Source of the DNA: Citrobacter gillenii
Lineage (GTDB): Bacteria > Pseudomonadota > Gammaproteobacteria > Enterobacterales > Enterobacteriaceae
Length of the DNA: 64,000 nucleotides
Direction: 5' to 3'
NCBI RefSeq assembly: GCF_013337685.1
Contig: NZ_SUQN01000001.1
Span: 496,001-560,000 of the forward strand
The notes under the pieces were generated by a model. The model had not been told where the DNA came from and did not search any database. It was given only the letters and a program-made list of their open reading frames with translations. Within the stretch, counting starts at the first letter, position 1. Each line of letters starts with the position of its first letter. Made by a program: the position numbers and the translations under genes. This document shows positions 1 to 9,530 of the stretch, piece by piece.

Positions 1-1
1 A

Positions 2-430
2 CATCTGAGCGATCTGTTCCGCCATTCTGCCCAACAAATGGGGGTCACAGCCGGATTAACGCTCCCGATCTTCGACAGCGGCAGGTTGAATGCGAATCTC
101 GACATCACCAAAGCGCAAAGTAACCTGACCGTGGCCAATTACAATAAAGCGGTGGTTGATGCGGTGAATGATGTCGCGCGTGCGGCAACGCAGGTGGATA
201 CGCTGGCGCAGAAGAATCAGCATCAGCTGCAGATCGAACATGACGCGCAGCGGGTAGTGGGGCTTGCGCAGGCGCGGTTCAACGCCGGGATTATCGCCGG
301 CTCCCGCGTCAGTGAGGCAAAAATTCCGGCACTGCGTGAACAGTGTAACGGCCTGATACTACAAGGTCAGTGGCTGGATGCGTCTATTCAGCTCACCAGC
401 GCCCTGGGTGGCGGATACCACGCATCCTGA
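2..430 (+). CDS. mdtQ: MdtQ-like outer-membrane efflux lipoprotein, C-terminal part
   Basis: The reading frame is already open at the window edge, so only about the last 142 residues are present. The segment has the alternating helical and beta character of an outer-membrane factor (TolC/NodT family), with a SDLFRHSAQQMG stretch and a RVVGLAQARFNAGI repeat-type segment typical of the second half of these proteins. It closely resembles E. coli MdtQ (YohG), a putative channel for drug export. The upstream part, with the expected lipobox, is outside the window. The next gene, yohD, is convergent; E. coli has yohF between them and it is absent here. Confidence 0.85.
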   Translation, partial: HLSDLFRHSAQQMGVTAGLTLPIFDSGRLNANLDITKAQSNLTVANYNKAVVDAVNDVARAATQVDTLAQKNQHQLQIEHDAQRVVGLAQARFNAGIIAGSRVSEAKIPALREQCNGLILQGQWLDASIQLTSALGGGYHAS

Positions 431-448
431 GAGTCTGGCCCGGCAGAT

Positions 449-1027
449 TCAGGCTGTCGGGTCGGTTTTTTGTTTATTGCGCCGTTTCATCCACCAGCGG
501 ACCGCCACCACCAGCCCAACAACCAGAATCAGCCATACCCCATGCTTGATATGCTGGTCGAGGCTGTGCAGCCACGGCGCGACCACTTCTCCACCCACAT
601 AACCAAGGGTAGTAAACAGCAATGCCCAGACCAGTGCGCCGAGAATATTCAGCGGTAAAAAGATTTTCGGCGGCAGGTGACTGGCACCAATCAGCAAGGG
701 GCCAATGACCCGAAAGCCATACATAAAACGTGTCCCGACCACGAACAGGTATGGGCGCCGCTGGATCATTTTCTGTGCATACTGAATTTTTGCCCGATGA
801 CGCGAGAAGCGACGGAGAATGTTGCCGCCGTAACGACGACCAAGCAGATACAGCAACTGATCGCCAATCATTCCCCCCAGCGCGACAGAGACAACAACCA
901 GCGGAAATTTGAGTAATCCCTGATGCGCCGCCACGCCGCCCAACAGGGTAATGGTTTCGCCTTCGGCCAGGCTGCCAATGATGAGCGCCGCATAGCCGTA
1001 CTGGGCAATAAGATTGTTTATATCCAT
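449..1027 (-). CDS. yohD: DedA-family inner-membrane protein YohD
   Basis: The 192-residue protein matches E. coli YohD in length and sequence. DedA/SNARE-associated family proteins are integral inner-membrane proteins tied to membrane homeostasis and undecaprenyl-phosphate or lipid flipping; YohD itself has no proven substrate. Visible features are an acidic SLAEGETIT segment near the N terminus, the G-x3-GD motif (GGMIGDQ), the family FMYGFRVIGP motif with conserved arginine near residue 110, and several hydrophobic helices. I start at 1027 (MDINNLI), where E. coli YohD begins, rather than at an upstream ATG seven codons earlier. It is divergent from yohC. Confidence 0.93.
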   Translation of the reverse strand: MDINNLIAQYGYAALIIGSLAEGETITLLGGVAAHQGLLKFPLVVVSVALGGMIGDQLLYLLGRRYGGNILRRFSRHRAKIQYAQKMIQRRPYLFVVGTRFMYGFRVIGPLLIGASHLPPKIFLPLNILGALVWALLFTTLGYVGGEVVAPWLHSLDQHIKHGVWLILVVGLVVAVRWWMKRRNKQKTDPTA

Positions 1028-1190
1028 ACGTCTGTATGACCTCCACAACCATTAGCATACACCTGATGAATTGTTGATGCCGGAAAAGCCGTCACCCAGC
1101 GCATCGGTATTTTTACCGTGTACATAAAATAATCAAAAGCTGAATTATACTTGAAGTGTTGAGGTCTGGAGCTGACAAGAAGGGGGCGGT

Positions 1191-1778
1191 ATGAACCATG
1201 TCTGGGGGCTATTTTCCCATCCCGATCGTGAAATGCACGTGATCAACAGCGAAAACGAAAGTGTTTCGCATCACTATACCCACCATGTTCTGCTGATGGC
1301 GGCCATCCCGGTCATTTGCGCATTTATTGGCACCACGCAAATTGGCTGGAGTTTTGGCGACGGCAACGTATTGCAGTTATCCCTGTTGACCGGATTTGCG
1401 ATGGCAATTCTGTTTTACGGTGTGATGCTGGCCGGCGTGGCCGTGATGGGCAGGGTTATCTGGTGGATGGCACGTAACTATCCGCAGCGTCCGTCGCTGG
1501 CACATTGCATGGTCTTTGCCGGCTATGTCGCCACACCGCTGTTTTTAAGTGGGTTGGTGGCGCTGTATCCGCTGGTCTGGCTGTGTGCCTTAGTCGGAAC
1601 TATAGCGCTGTTTTACACCGGCTATTTGCTGTATCTCGGCATCCCGACATTCCTGAATATCAGCAGAGAGGAAGGACTCAGCTTTTCCAGCTCAACGCTG
1701 GCAATTGGCGTCCTGGTGCTCGAAGTTCTGCTGGCGATTACGGTTATCCTGTGGGGGTACGGATACCGATTGTTCTAA
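1191..1778 (+). CDS. yohC: Yip1-family inner-membrane protein YohC
   Basis: The 195-residue protein is almost identical in plan to E. coli YohC. It belongs to the Yip1 domain family and has about five hydrophobic segments, among them one around residues 37-55 and the C-terminal helix ending in WGYGYRLF. The function is not established. The start has a purine-rich GAAGGGGG ribosome-binding region just ahead of ATG. It is divergent from yohD and co-oriented with pbpG, from which 180 bases separate it. Confidence 0.93.
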   Translation: MNHVWGLFSHPDREMHVINSENESVSHHYTHHVLLMAAIPVICAFIGTTQIGWSFGDGNVLQLSLLTGFAMAILFYGVMLAGVAVMGRVIWWMARNYPQRPSLAHCMVFAGYVATPLFLSGLVALYPLVWLCALVGTIALFYTGYLLYLGIPTFLNISREEGLSFSSSTLAIGVLVLEVLLAITVILWGYGYRLF

Positions 1779-1958
1779 GCTAACAACCTGTCTACTCTGC
1801 GTTGCTGGTGTAAAAGCCAGCAACGCAGCATTTCGAGATGATTCTCCGGTGGCGGCAATGCTGCCGGGTGGTTATGATGCCTGCGCTAGCTTGAGATTAT
1901 TCTCTATCTCGGGCGGTGTGCGTTGTGACGTGCGTGAACCATTATCAGAAATCTCATC

Positions 1959-2894
1959 ATGCTTAAATTTCGAGTTTCATTATTAAGCCTTGCCCTGGTG
2001 CTGGCAGTTCCTTTTGCACCCCAAGCCGTGGCGAAAACGGCGGCTACCGCAGCGGCCTCTCAACCCGAGATTGCGTCTGGTAGTGCGATGATTGTTGATT
2101 TGAATACCAATAAGGTCATCTATTCGAACCATCCGGACCTTGTGCGTCCGATTGCGTCGATCACCAAATTAATGACGGCGATGGTGGTGCTGGATGCACG
2201 ACTGCCGCTGAACGAAAAGCTGAAAGTAGACATCAGCCAGACGCCAGAAATGAAAGGCATCTATTCTCGTGTACGGCTGAACAGTGAAATCAGCCGCAAA
2301 GACATGCTGCTGCTGGCGCTGATGTCATCGGAAAACCGTGCGGCGGCAAGCCTGGCGCATCATTATCCTGGCGGTTATAACGCGTTTATCAAAGCGATGA
2401 ATGCCAAAGCGAAATCACTGGGGATGACTAAGACCCGCTTTGTGGAACCGACAGGGTTATCCATTCATAACGTGTCGACCGCCCGTGACCTCACTAAATT
2501 ACTGATTGCCAGCAAACAGTATCCGCTGATTGGTCAGTTAAGTACCACGCGTGAAGACATGGCCACCTTTGCCAACCCGGCCTATACGCTGCCGTTCCGC
2601 AACACCAACCATCTGGTGTATCGCGATAACTGGAATATCCAGCTCACCAAAACCGGCTTTACCAACGCGGCGGGTCACTGTCTGGTGATGCGCACGGTCA
2701 TCAACAACAAACCGGTGGCGCTGGTGGTGATGGATGCGTTTGGTAAATACACCCATTTTGCCGATGCCAGCCGTTTACGTACCTGGATAGAAACTGGCAA
2801 GGTGATGCCGGTTCCGGCGGCGGCACTGAGCTATAAAAAGCAAAAAGCCGCACAGATGGCGGCGACGGGTGAACAAACTGCGCAGAACGATTAA
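1959..2894 (+). CDS. pbpG: D-alanyl-D-alanine endopeptidase PBP7
   Basis: This 311-residue periplasmic serine peptidase (S11 family) hydrolyses D-Ala-meso-DAP cross-links in peptidoglycan and is penicillin-binding. A signal peptide covers about residues 1-25, ending at AVA. The three penicillin-binding motifs are present: S67-I-T-K70 with the nucleophile serine, S124-E-N126, and K231-T-G233. The length equals E. coli PBP7 within one residue. It lacks the C-terminal amphipathic anchor of PBP5/6, as PBP7 does. A REP palindrome follows and the convergent dld gene comes next. Confidence 0.95.
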   Translation: MLKFRVSLLSLALVLAVPFAPQAVAKTAATAAASQPEIASGSAMIVDLNTNKVIYSNHPDLVRPIASITKLMTAMVVLDARLPLNEKLKVDISQTPEMKGIYSRVRLNSEISRKDMLLLALMSSENRAAASLAHHYPGGYNAFIKAMNAKAKSLGMTKTRFVEPTGLSIHNVSTARDLTKLLIASKQYPLIGQLSTTREDMATFANPAYTLPFRNTNHLVYRDNWNIQLTKTGFTNAAGHCLVMRTVINNKPVALVVMDAFGKYTHFADASRLRTWIETGKVMPVPAAALSYKKQKAAQMAATGEQTAQND

Positions 2895-2897
2895 ACC

Positions 2898-2962
2898 GTA
2901 GGCCGGGCAAGCGAAGCGCCCCCGGCAACGTGCCCGATGGCGCTTACGCTTATCGGGCCTAC
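2898..2962. repeat. REP/BIME palindromic element
   Basis: Two imperfect palindromic arms, GTAGGCCGGGCAAGCG and CGCTTATCGGGCCTAC, face each other around a short central part. This is the layout of enterobacterial repetitive extragenic palindromes. It lies between convergent pbpG and dld, the usual location. Its right edge overlaps the dld stop codon (TAG at 2961-2959), so the palindrome forms the very end of that gene. REPs can stabilise mRNA and bind gyrase or IHF. Confidence 0.85.
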
Positions 2963-4671
2963 GATTCTTTCCAGAACTTCTGTTTACTGGTTTTACCGAT
3001 CCCTGGGTTCATGCTGTTGGTCGGATCGTTGGCGCGATAAAAACGCGTCAAGGTTTCCGGCGCTTTGTACAGGTGTCCCACATTGTGCTCTGCCGGGTAC
3101 TGCGCCCCGCGAGCCTGCAACAGTTCCAGCATTTGCTCTTTCAACGCATGCGCATCCACACCTTTCTTCACAATGTAATCCTGATGGAAGACATAGCACA
3201 TAAAGTGTCCGTAATAGAGCTTATGCACCAGCTTACTGTCGATCTCGGGCGGCAGATGCTCATACCATTCCGTGTCGTTACGGCGCAACGCAATATCCAG
3301 CGCCAGAATATCTTCGACCTCATCGGCATGGACGGCCTGATAGCGAATCGCCGCTCCGGCTGCAGCAAAGCGGTGTAAAAAGGCTTTACTGCCTTCTTCC
3401 GGCGTACAGGCAAAGAAATCGCCCTCGGCCGTTTTGAAAAACTCGGTCAACCAGCTTTGTGCTTCGGCCACGCCGCCACCGGCCATTTTTAACAGCAGGT
3501 GGTGTTCGTATTTATCGCGCCAGCTTTTCATCCGCGCCGGTAAATGGCTGGGGAATAAATGGCCAAATTTCTGCATGGCACGGTCGGTAAAGTGCGGGCG
3601 GAAAATTTTCACTTTTTCCAGCATCGCGTCGGTGCGACCTTTCAGGGTAAAGAAGAACGGCATTTTGTCGGTGCCGAGCTTGTCTATCATCAGAAACGTA
3701 TCTTTGCCGTACTGCTCGGCGATATCGTAGATATCACGGTGCATGTACTCACCGGCGACCGGCAGGTGTTCGAACTTTGCCAGAATATGACGGCGGATCT
3801 CCGTCAGCACCTCTGGCTGATTGGTACCGATATAAAACACCTGCTGATTTTTCTCGGCTTCAAAGGTGTCGAGGCGCACCGCAAACACCGCCAGTTTTCC
3901 CGCGCAGCCGGAAGATTCAAACAGCCGGTCCGGGTCGGCGTTATAGCGTGCGGGAGTATCGGCTTCGATATCTCTGACGCGGGTAACGTAATCGTGATCG
4001 TGCGCGTGACGCCCGTCGTGATGCACATCGTCATCTTTAATGCGTTCGTCATCAAGTTTGCTGAGGATCTGTTCCGGCGTCTGGCCAAGTTCGATACCCA
4101 GATGGTTGACCAGCTGTAATTTGCCTTGTTCGTCAATTCGCGCAAACAGCGACATCTCGGTATATGCCGGGCCGCGCTGTACCAACGAGCCGCCGGAGTT
4201 GTTGCAAATCCCACCAATCACCGATGCGCCAATGCATGAAGAGCCAATCACCGAATGCGGTTCGCGACCAAATGGCTTGAGTGCTTTTTCCAGCGAATAG
4301 AGCGTGGTGCCGGGATACGCCAGAACCTGTTCGCCTTTGCCGATGACGTGCAGTTTGTCGAGGCGCAGGGTGCTGATAATAACAATCTCGCGATCGTAGT
4401 CATTGCCGCTGGGCGTAGAGCCTTCGGTTAGCCCGGTGTTGGCGGCCTGCATCAGGATAATTTTGTCGGCGACGACGCAGGCGTTCAGCACACGCCACAG
4501 TTCCAGCAATGAGCCAGGAAAGACAACGGCTAACGCCTCGCCCTGACCTGAGCGGAAGCCCTTGCGATAGCGGGCCGTTTTAGACGGTTCGGTAAGCAGG
4601 TGCGAATGACCCACCAGACGGGCCAGTTCGTTAAGCAACGCTTTATTATCGGTTGTTGTAATGGAAGACAT
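2959..4671 (-). CDS. dld: Quinone-dependent D-lactate dehydrogenase
   Basis: Dld is a membrane-associated FAD enzyme that oxidises D-lactate to pyruvate and passes electrons to the quinone pool. The 570-residue product matches E. coli Dld (571). An FAD-binding type 4 domain occupies the N-terminal half, with the NTGLTEGSTP and IGSSCIGASVIGGICNNSGG segments, and the Dld-specific membrane-binding domain forms the C-terminal half. I start at 4671 (MSSITTTDNK) because AAGGAG lies at good distance and E. coli Dld begins there; the longer frame adds 24 unsupported residues. The last residues (KFWKES) differ from E. coli because the stop lies inside a REP palindrome. Confidence 0.95.
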   Translation of the reverse strand: MSSITTTDNKALLNELARLVGHSHLLTEPSKTARYRKGFRSGQGEALAVVFPGSLLELWRVLNACVVADKIILMQAANTGLTEGSTPSGNDYDREIVIISTLRLDKLHVIGKGEQVLAYPGTTLYSLEKALKPFGREPHSVIGSSCIGASVIGGICNNSGGSLVQRGPAYTEMSLFARIDEQGKLQLVNHLGIELGQTPEQILSKLDDERIKDDDVHHDGRHAHDHDYVTRVRDIEADTPARYNADPDRLFESSGCAGKLAVFAVRLDTFEAEKNQQVFYIGTNQPEVLTEIRRHILAKFEHLPVAGEYMHRDIYDIAEQYGKDTFLMIDKLGTDKMPFFFTLKGRTDAMLEKVKIFRPHFTDRAMQKFGHLFPSHLPARMKSWRDKYEHHLLLKMAGGGVAEAQSWLTEFFKTAEGDFFACTPEEGSKAFLHRFAAAGAAIRYQAVHADEVEDILALDIALRRNDTEWYEHLPPEIDSKLVHKLYYGHFMCYVFHQDYIVKKGVDAHALKEQMLELLQARGAQYPAEHNVGHLYKAPETLTRFYRANDPTNSMNPGIGKTSKQKFWKES

Positions 4672-4903
4672 TCTCCACTCCTTGTGGTGGGCAAAAATAT
4701 CAGAAACAAGCATAGCGCTCTGTATGACAATACGCTTTCTCATTCAGGTTGTCTCTGAATTGGCTGTGCTTCATTCATCCCGGATTTCAAAATTAGGAGA
4801 ATAACCTTAGCTTTCTTTATCTCTCCCGTTTAGGCTTACGGCAAACTGCGGTTTTTGTTATATTTTCGCTGCCTCGTCGGGAAAAAATAAAGAGAGAATC
4901 AAC

Positions 4904-7201
4904 ATGAAATGGCTTTGTTCTGTAGGTATCGCGGTGAGCCTGGCGTTTCAGCCAGCGCTGGCGGACTCCTTGTTTGGTAACCATCCTCTGACCCCTGAAG
5001 CACGGGATGCATTTGTTACCGATTTACTCAAACAGATGACCGTCGATGAGAAGATCGGCCAACTACGTTTGATAAGCGTCGGGCCGGATAACCCGAAAGA
5101 AGCCATCCGTGAGATGATCAAAGACGGGCAGGTTGGGGCGATTTTTAACACCGTTACCCGCGAGGATATCCGTAAAATGCAGGATCAGGTGATGGAACTC
5201 AGCCGCCTGAAAATCCCTCTCTTTTTCGCCTATGACGTACTGCACGGTCAGCGCACCGTGTTCCCGATAAGCCTCGGTCTGGCGTCATCGTTTAATCTGG
5301 ATGCGGTCAGAACGGTGGGGCGCGTTTCTGCCTATGAAGCCGCAGACGATGGCCTGAATATGACCTGGGCGCCAATGGTTGATGTCTCGCGCGATCCGCG
5401 CTGGGGACGCGCCTCAGAAGGTTTCGGGGAAGATACTTATTTGACCGCCACGATGGGCAAAACCATGGTCGAAGCGATGCAGGGTAAAAGCCCGGCCGAT
5501 CGCTATTCGGTGATGACCAGCGTCAAACACTTCGCCGCCTATGGCGCGGTAGAAGGCGGAAAAGAGTACAACACCGTGGATATGAGTCCGCAGCGGTTGT
5601 TTAACGACTATATGCCACCGTACAAAGCCGGGTTAGACGCCGGGAGCGGGGCGGTGATGGTGGGTCTTAACTCGCTGAACGGCACCCCTGCGACTTCTGA
5701 CGCCTGGCTGTTGAAAGATGTGCTGCGCGATGAGTGGGGCTTTAAAGGGATTACCGTTTCCGATCATGGCGCGATTAAAGAGTTGATCAAACACGGCACC
5801 GCCTCCGATCCGGAAGACGCGGTGCGCGTGGCGATCAAGTCCGGCATTAACATGAGCATGAGCGATGAGTATTACAGTAAGTATCTACCGGGCCTGATTA
5901 AGTCAGGTAAGGTGACGATGGCTGAACTGGACGATGCCGCGCGTCATGTGCTGAACGTCAAATATGATATGGGGCTGTTTAACGATCCGTACAGCCATCT
6001 GGGGGCCAAAGAGACTGACCCGCAGGACACCAACGCGGAAAGCCGTTTACACCGTAAAGACGCGCGTGACGTTGCCCGCGAAAGTCTGGTGCTGCTGAAA
6101 AACCGTCTGGAAACGTTGCCGCTGAAGAAATCGGGGACTGTGGCAGTCGTGGGACCACTGGCGGACAGCAAGCGTGATGTGATGGGCAGTTGGTCGGCAG
6201 CAGGCGTTGCCGAACAGTCAGTGACGGTGCTGACGGGCATTAAAAATGCGCTCGGCGATAAGGGCAAAGTGGTGTACGCCAAAGGGGCGAATATCACTAA
6301 CGATAAAGGCATTGTCGACTTCCTCAATCTGTATGAAGAGGCGGTGAAAGTCGACCCACGCTCGCCGCAGGCCATGATTGATGAAGCGGTCAAGGCCGCG
6401 CAGCAGTCTGATGTGGTGGTCGCTGTGGTCGGCGAAGCGCAAGGTATGGCACATGAAGCCTCCAGCCGGACCGATATCACGATTCCGCAAAGCCAGCGTG
6501 ACCTGATTACCGCGCTGAAAGCCACCGGCAAGCCGCTGGTGCTGGTGCTGATGAACGGGCGTCCATTGGCGCTGGTGAAAGAAGACCAGCAGGCCGACGC
6601 GATTCTGGAAACCTGGTTTGCCGGGACGGAAGGCGGCAACGCCATTGCCGATGTCCTGTTTGGCGATTACAACCCGTCAGGTAAACTGCCGATGTCTTTC
6701 CCGCGCTCTGTCGGGCAGATCCCGGTCTATTACAGCCACCTGAATACCGGTCGTCCGTATAACGCCGATAAGCCGAACAAATACACCTCACGCTACTTTG
6801 ACGAAGCCAACGGACCGCTGTATCCCTTTGGCTATGGTCTGAGCTACACCACCTTTACCGTTTCTGATGTGAAGCTTTCTGCACCAACGATGAAGCGTGA
6901 TGGAACGGTCACCGCCAGCGTGCAGGTCACTAACACCGGCAAACGCGAAGGAGCGACGGTGATTCAGATGTATTTACAGGATGTGACCGCCTCCATGAGT
7001 CGCCCTGTCAAACAGCTGAAAGGATTTGAGAAGGTGAATCTCAAACCGGGCGAGACGCAAACGGTCAGTTTCCCGATTGATATTGAGGCGCTGAAATACT
7101 GGAACCAGCGTATGCAATACGATGTGGAGCCGGGCAAATTCAACGTCTTTATCGGCGTAGATTCTGCCAGAGTGAAGCAGGGCGAGTTTGAACTGCTGTA
7201 A
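4904..7201 (+). CDS. bglX: Periplasmic beta-glucosidase (GH3)
   Basis: BglX is a periplasmic family-3 glycoside hydrolase that releases glucose from beta-glucosides. The 765-residue length equals E. coli BglX. A signal peptide of about 20 residues ends at ALA. The GH3 N-terminal barrel carries the catalytic nucleophile Asp in TVSDHGA (about residue 287) and the substrate motif KHFAAYGA. A GH3 C-terminal domain and a fibronectin-III-like domain (about residues 665-750) follow. It is divergent from dld, with an AAAGAGAGAAT ribosome-binding region. Confidence 0.95.
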   Translation: MKWLCSVGIAVSLAFQPALADSLFGNHPLTPEARDAFVTDLLKQMTVDEKIGQLRLISVGPDNPKEAIREMIKDGQVGAIFNTVTREDIRKMQDQVMELSRLKIPLFFAYDVLHGQRTVFPISLGLASSFNLDAVRTVGRVSAYEAADDGLNMTWAPMVDVSRDPRWGRASEGFGEDTYLTATMGKTMVEAMQGKSPADRYSVMTSVKHFAAYGAVEGGKEYNTVDMSPQRLFNDYMPPYKAGLDAGSGAVMVGLNSLNGTPATSDAWLLKDVLRDEWGFKGITVSDHGAIKELIKHGTASDPEDAVRVAIKSGINMSMSDEYYSKYLPGLIKSGKVTMAELDDAARHVLNVKYDMGLFNDPYSHLGAKETDPQDTNAESRLHRKDARDVARESLVLLKNRLETLPLKKSGTVAVVGPLADSKRDVMGSWSAAGVAEQSVTVLTGIKNALGDKGKVVYAKGANITNDKGIVDFLNLYEEAVKVDPRSPQAMIDEAVKAAQQSDVVVAVVGEAQGMAHEASSRTDITIPQSQRDLITALKATGKPLVLVLMNGRPLALVKEDQQADAILETWFAGTEGGNAIADVLFGDYNPSGKLPMSFPRSVGQIPVYYSHLNTGRPYNADKPNKYTSRYFDEANGPLYPFGYGLSYTTFTVSDVKLSAPTMKRDGTVTASVQVTNTGKREGATVIQMYLQDVTASMSRPVKQLKGFEKVNLKPGETQTVSFPIDIEALKYWNQRMQYDVEPGKFNVFIGVDSARVKQGEFELL

Positions 7202-7265
7202 TGATCAGGTGAATTTGCGTCAGACCTGATGGCTCCACACGTGTCAGGTCCATCGATTCATCCCC

Positions 7266-7300
7266 ACCGGCAAAGCCCCTGAGGTTTTGCCGGTCTTTTT
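7266..7300 (+). terminator. Rho-independent terminator after bglX
   Basis: ACCGGCAAA pairs with TTTTGCCGGT around a short loop and is followed by CTTTTT. It ends bglX transcription and insulates it from the osmF operon. Confidence 0.85.
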
Positions 7301-7375
7301 ATATTTATCACCGAGTTACTGCTAATCCTTCCCTGCGTTACCCCTCAATTGCCAGGTTAAGGTCAGATTTTTCGA

Positions 7376-7382
7376 CTATGCT
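7376..7382 (+). promoter_or_regulatory. Candidate sigma-S type -10 of the osmF operon
   Basis: CTATGCT lies 49 bases before the osmF start and resembles the sigma-S extended -10 (CTATACT), with no obvious -35. E. coli osmF-yehYXW is known to be RpoS- and osmotically induced, which fits. The exact start site is inferred only. Confidence 0.35.
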
Positions 7383-7430
7383 TTTCCCTCTATGTCCTGA
7401 AAAGGACAGTCAAAGGATGAGGAGAGCAGC

Positions 7431-8348
7431 ATGATAATCTCAAAGGTCTGGGCGGGCTCGCTGGCGCTGTTTGCCGCGATGAGCTTACCCCTGCAGGCCG
7501 CATCACCCGTCACAGTGGGATCAAAAATTGATACGGAAGGGGCGCTGCTCGGCAATATGATTTTGCAGGTGCTTGAAAGCCACGGCGTGAAAACCGTCAA
7601 TAAAGTCCAGTTGGGAACCACACCAGTGGTGCGCGGGGCCATCACCTCCGGCGAACTGGATATTTACCCGGAATATACCGGAAACGGGGCTTTCTTCTTT
7701 AAAGATGAAAATGACCCGGCATGGAAAAATGCGCAGGCCGGTTATGAAAAAGTCAAAAAACTGGATGCGGAACAGAACAAACTGGTCTGGCTAACGCCTG
7801 CGCCCGCCAATAACACCTGGACCATTGCCCTCCGTCAGGATGTTGCCGAAAAGAATAAGCTCGTTTCGCTGGCTGACCTGGGACGCTACCTGAAAGACGG
7901 CGGCACGTTCAAACTGGCCGCCTCGGCAGAGTTTATCGAACGTGCGGATGCGTTGCCTGCGTTTGAAAAAGCTTATGGCTTTACGCTCAATCAAAATCAG
8001 CTTTTATCGCTGGCAGGGGGAGACACTGCGGTAACCATTAAAGCCGCTGCGCAGCAAACCTCAGGCGTCAATGCCGCGATGGCCTACGGGACCGACGGCC
8101 CTGTTGCGGCGCTGGGACTGCAAACGCTCAGCGATCCAAAAGGTGTCCAGCCGATCTATGCTCCTGCGCCAGTGGTGCGTGAATCAGTACTGCAGGCCTA
8201 CCCACAAATGGCGGAATGGCTGCAGCCGGTCTTTGCCAGTCTCGATGAAAAAACGCTGCAACAGCTTAATGCCAGTATCGCCGTTGAAGGGCTGGATGCG
8301 AAAAAAGTCGCAGCAGATTACCTGAAGCAAAAAGGATGGGTGAAGTAA
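7431..8348 (+). CDS. osmF: Osmoprotectant ABC importer, periplasmic binding protein
   Basis: OsmF (YehZ) is the glycine-betaine/choline-type periplasmic binding protein of a low-affinity ABC importer. The 305-residue product matches E. coli in length. A signal peptide of about 23 residues ends at LQAA. The OpuAC-like fold is shown by the opening VGSKIDTEGALLGNMI segment and the ELDIYPEYTGNG segment characteristic of this family. It starts the osmF-yehY-yehX-yehW operon. Confidence 0.94.
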   Translation: MIISKVWAGSLALFAAMSLPLQAASPVTVGSKIDTEGALLGNMILQVLESHGVKTVNKVQLGTTPVVRGAITSGELDIYPEYTGNGAFFFKDENDPAWKNAQAGYEKVKKLDAEQNKLVWLTPAPANNTWTIALRQDVAEKNKLVSLADLGRYLKDGGTFKLAASAEFIERADALPAFEKAYGFTLNQNQLLSLAGGDTAVTIKAAAQQTSGVNAAMAYGTDGPVAALGLQTLSDPKGVQPIYAPAPVVRESVLQAYPQMAEWLQPVFASLDEKTLQQLNASIAVEGLDAKKVAADYLKQKGWVK

Positions 8349-8363
8349 CGGAGTTTGCATCAG

Positions 8364-9530
8364 GTGAGTGCTGTATCAACGATGTCTGTTAATCGAGTGC
8401 TGTTGCTGCTGGTATTTCTGCTAATGGCGGCAGCCGCGCTGCCTTTCATCAGTTATGCCCCCAATCGTCTGGTCTCTGGCGAAGGTCGACAACTCTGGGA
8501 ACTCTGGCCCGGTTTTGCGTGGGGGCTGGCGGCGATGTTTCTGCTACTGGTGGCGCTGTGTTTTATCCCCGGTCGCGCCGGCAACGTGTTAACCCTGATC
8601 GTAGTGCAACTGCTGCTAATAGCGGCGTTGATTGCCGCCGGTAAAACGGCAAGCGGGCTGGCGCAGACGGGAAGTCCGCTGGCGAGAACCAGTCTGGGTA
8701 GCGGATTCTGGCTTGGGCTGGGACTGATGCTGCTGGCGCTCAGCGACGCGATTCGTCGTCTCACCGCGAGGCCACTGTGGCGTTGGTTACTGCATATGCA
8801 CATTGCCATCGTCCCCGTTGCGCTGCTGCTGACCGGGATGTTCAACGACCTTTCGCTGCTCAAAGAGTATGCCAATCGTCAGGATGTCTTCGACGATGCG
8901 CTGGCGCAACATCTGACTATCCTGCTCGGAACCGTGCTGCCAGCGCTGGTGATTGGCATCCCGTTGGGCATCTGGTGCGCCTTCTCTACGTCGCGCCAGG
9001 GGCCGGTATTTGCCGTACTGAATATTATTCAGACCATTCCTTCCGTGGCGCTGTTTGGCCTGCTGATTGCCCCGCTTGCTGGGCTGGTTCAGCATTTTCC
9101 CTGGTTACGTGCATTGGGCATTGCCGGAACCGGGCTGGCCCCTGCGCTGATTGCGTTGGTGCTGTACGCGCTACTGCCGCTGGTGCGCGGCGTGGTGGCG
9201 GGGCTGAACCAGGTTCCTCGCGATGTGCTGGAAAGCGCCCGGGCAATGGGAATGAACTCACGTCAGCGCTTTTGTTCGGTACAACTCCCGCTGGCGTTAC
9301 CGGTTTTCTTGCGCAGTTTACGTGTCGTGATGGTGCAGACGGTGGGGATGGCCGTTATTGCCGCACTGATTGGCGCGGGGGGATTTGGCGCATTGGTTTT
9401 TCAGGGATTGCTCAGCAGTGCCGTCGATTTAGTACTACTGGGTGTCGTCCCGGTGGTGGTGCTGGCGGTGCTGATCGATGCCCTGTTTGATTTAGGTTTA
9501 GCTCTGCTGAAGGTGACCGTTGATGATTGA
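8364..9530 (+). CDS. yehY: Osmoprotectant ABC importer permease YehY
   Basis: This is one of two inner-membrane permeases of the OsmF transporter. It has extra N-terminal hydrophobic segments before a BPD_transp_1 domain (about residues 185-380). The EAA-type loop with ESARAMGM and a following [10 protein letters not shown] segment is clear. The start is ambiguous: TTG 8355, GTG 8364 and ATG 8382 are in frame. I prefer GTG 8364, 11 bases after GGAG at 8349-8352; ATG 8382 would give a length nearer the E. coli protein (385). It overlaps yehX by 8 bases. Confidence 0.9.
   Translation: MSAVSTMSVNRVLLLLVFLLMAAAALPFISYAPNRLVSGEGRQLWELWPGFAWGLAAMFLLLVALCFIPGRAGNVLTLIVVQLLLIAALIAAGKTASGLAQTGSPLARTSLGSGFWLGLGLMLLALSDAIRRLTARPLWRWLLHMHIAIVPVALLLTGMFNDLSLLKEYANRQDVFDDALAQHLTILLGTVLPALVIGIPLGIWCAFSTSRQGPVFAVLNIIQTIPSVALFGLLIAPLAGLVQHFPWLRALGIAGTGLAPALIALVLYALLPLVRGVVAGLNQVPRDVLESARAMGMNSRQRFCSVQLPLALPVFLRSLRVVMVQTVGMAVIAALIGAGGFGALVFQGLLSSAVDLVLLGVVPVVVLAVLIDALFDLGLALLKVTVDD

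Noticed and set aside
430-449. A broken yohF between mdtQ and yohD
   Set aside because: The two genes are only 18 bases apart and no yohF remnant remains; the gene is simply absent.
2538-2756. Minus-strand frame inside pbpG
   Set aside because: Antisense shadow of a well-conserved gene with no ribosome-binding site.
5944-6645. 233-codon minus-strand frame opposite bglX
   Set aside because: Antisense to the GH3 coding frame; its serine/threonine-rich product is what high-GC coding DNA gives when read backwards.
8777-9490. 237-codon frame overlapping yehY in another frame
   Set aside because: Arginine- and cysteine-rich shadow of the permease gene.
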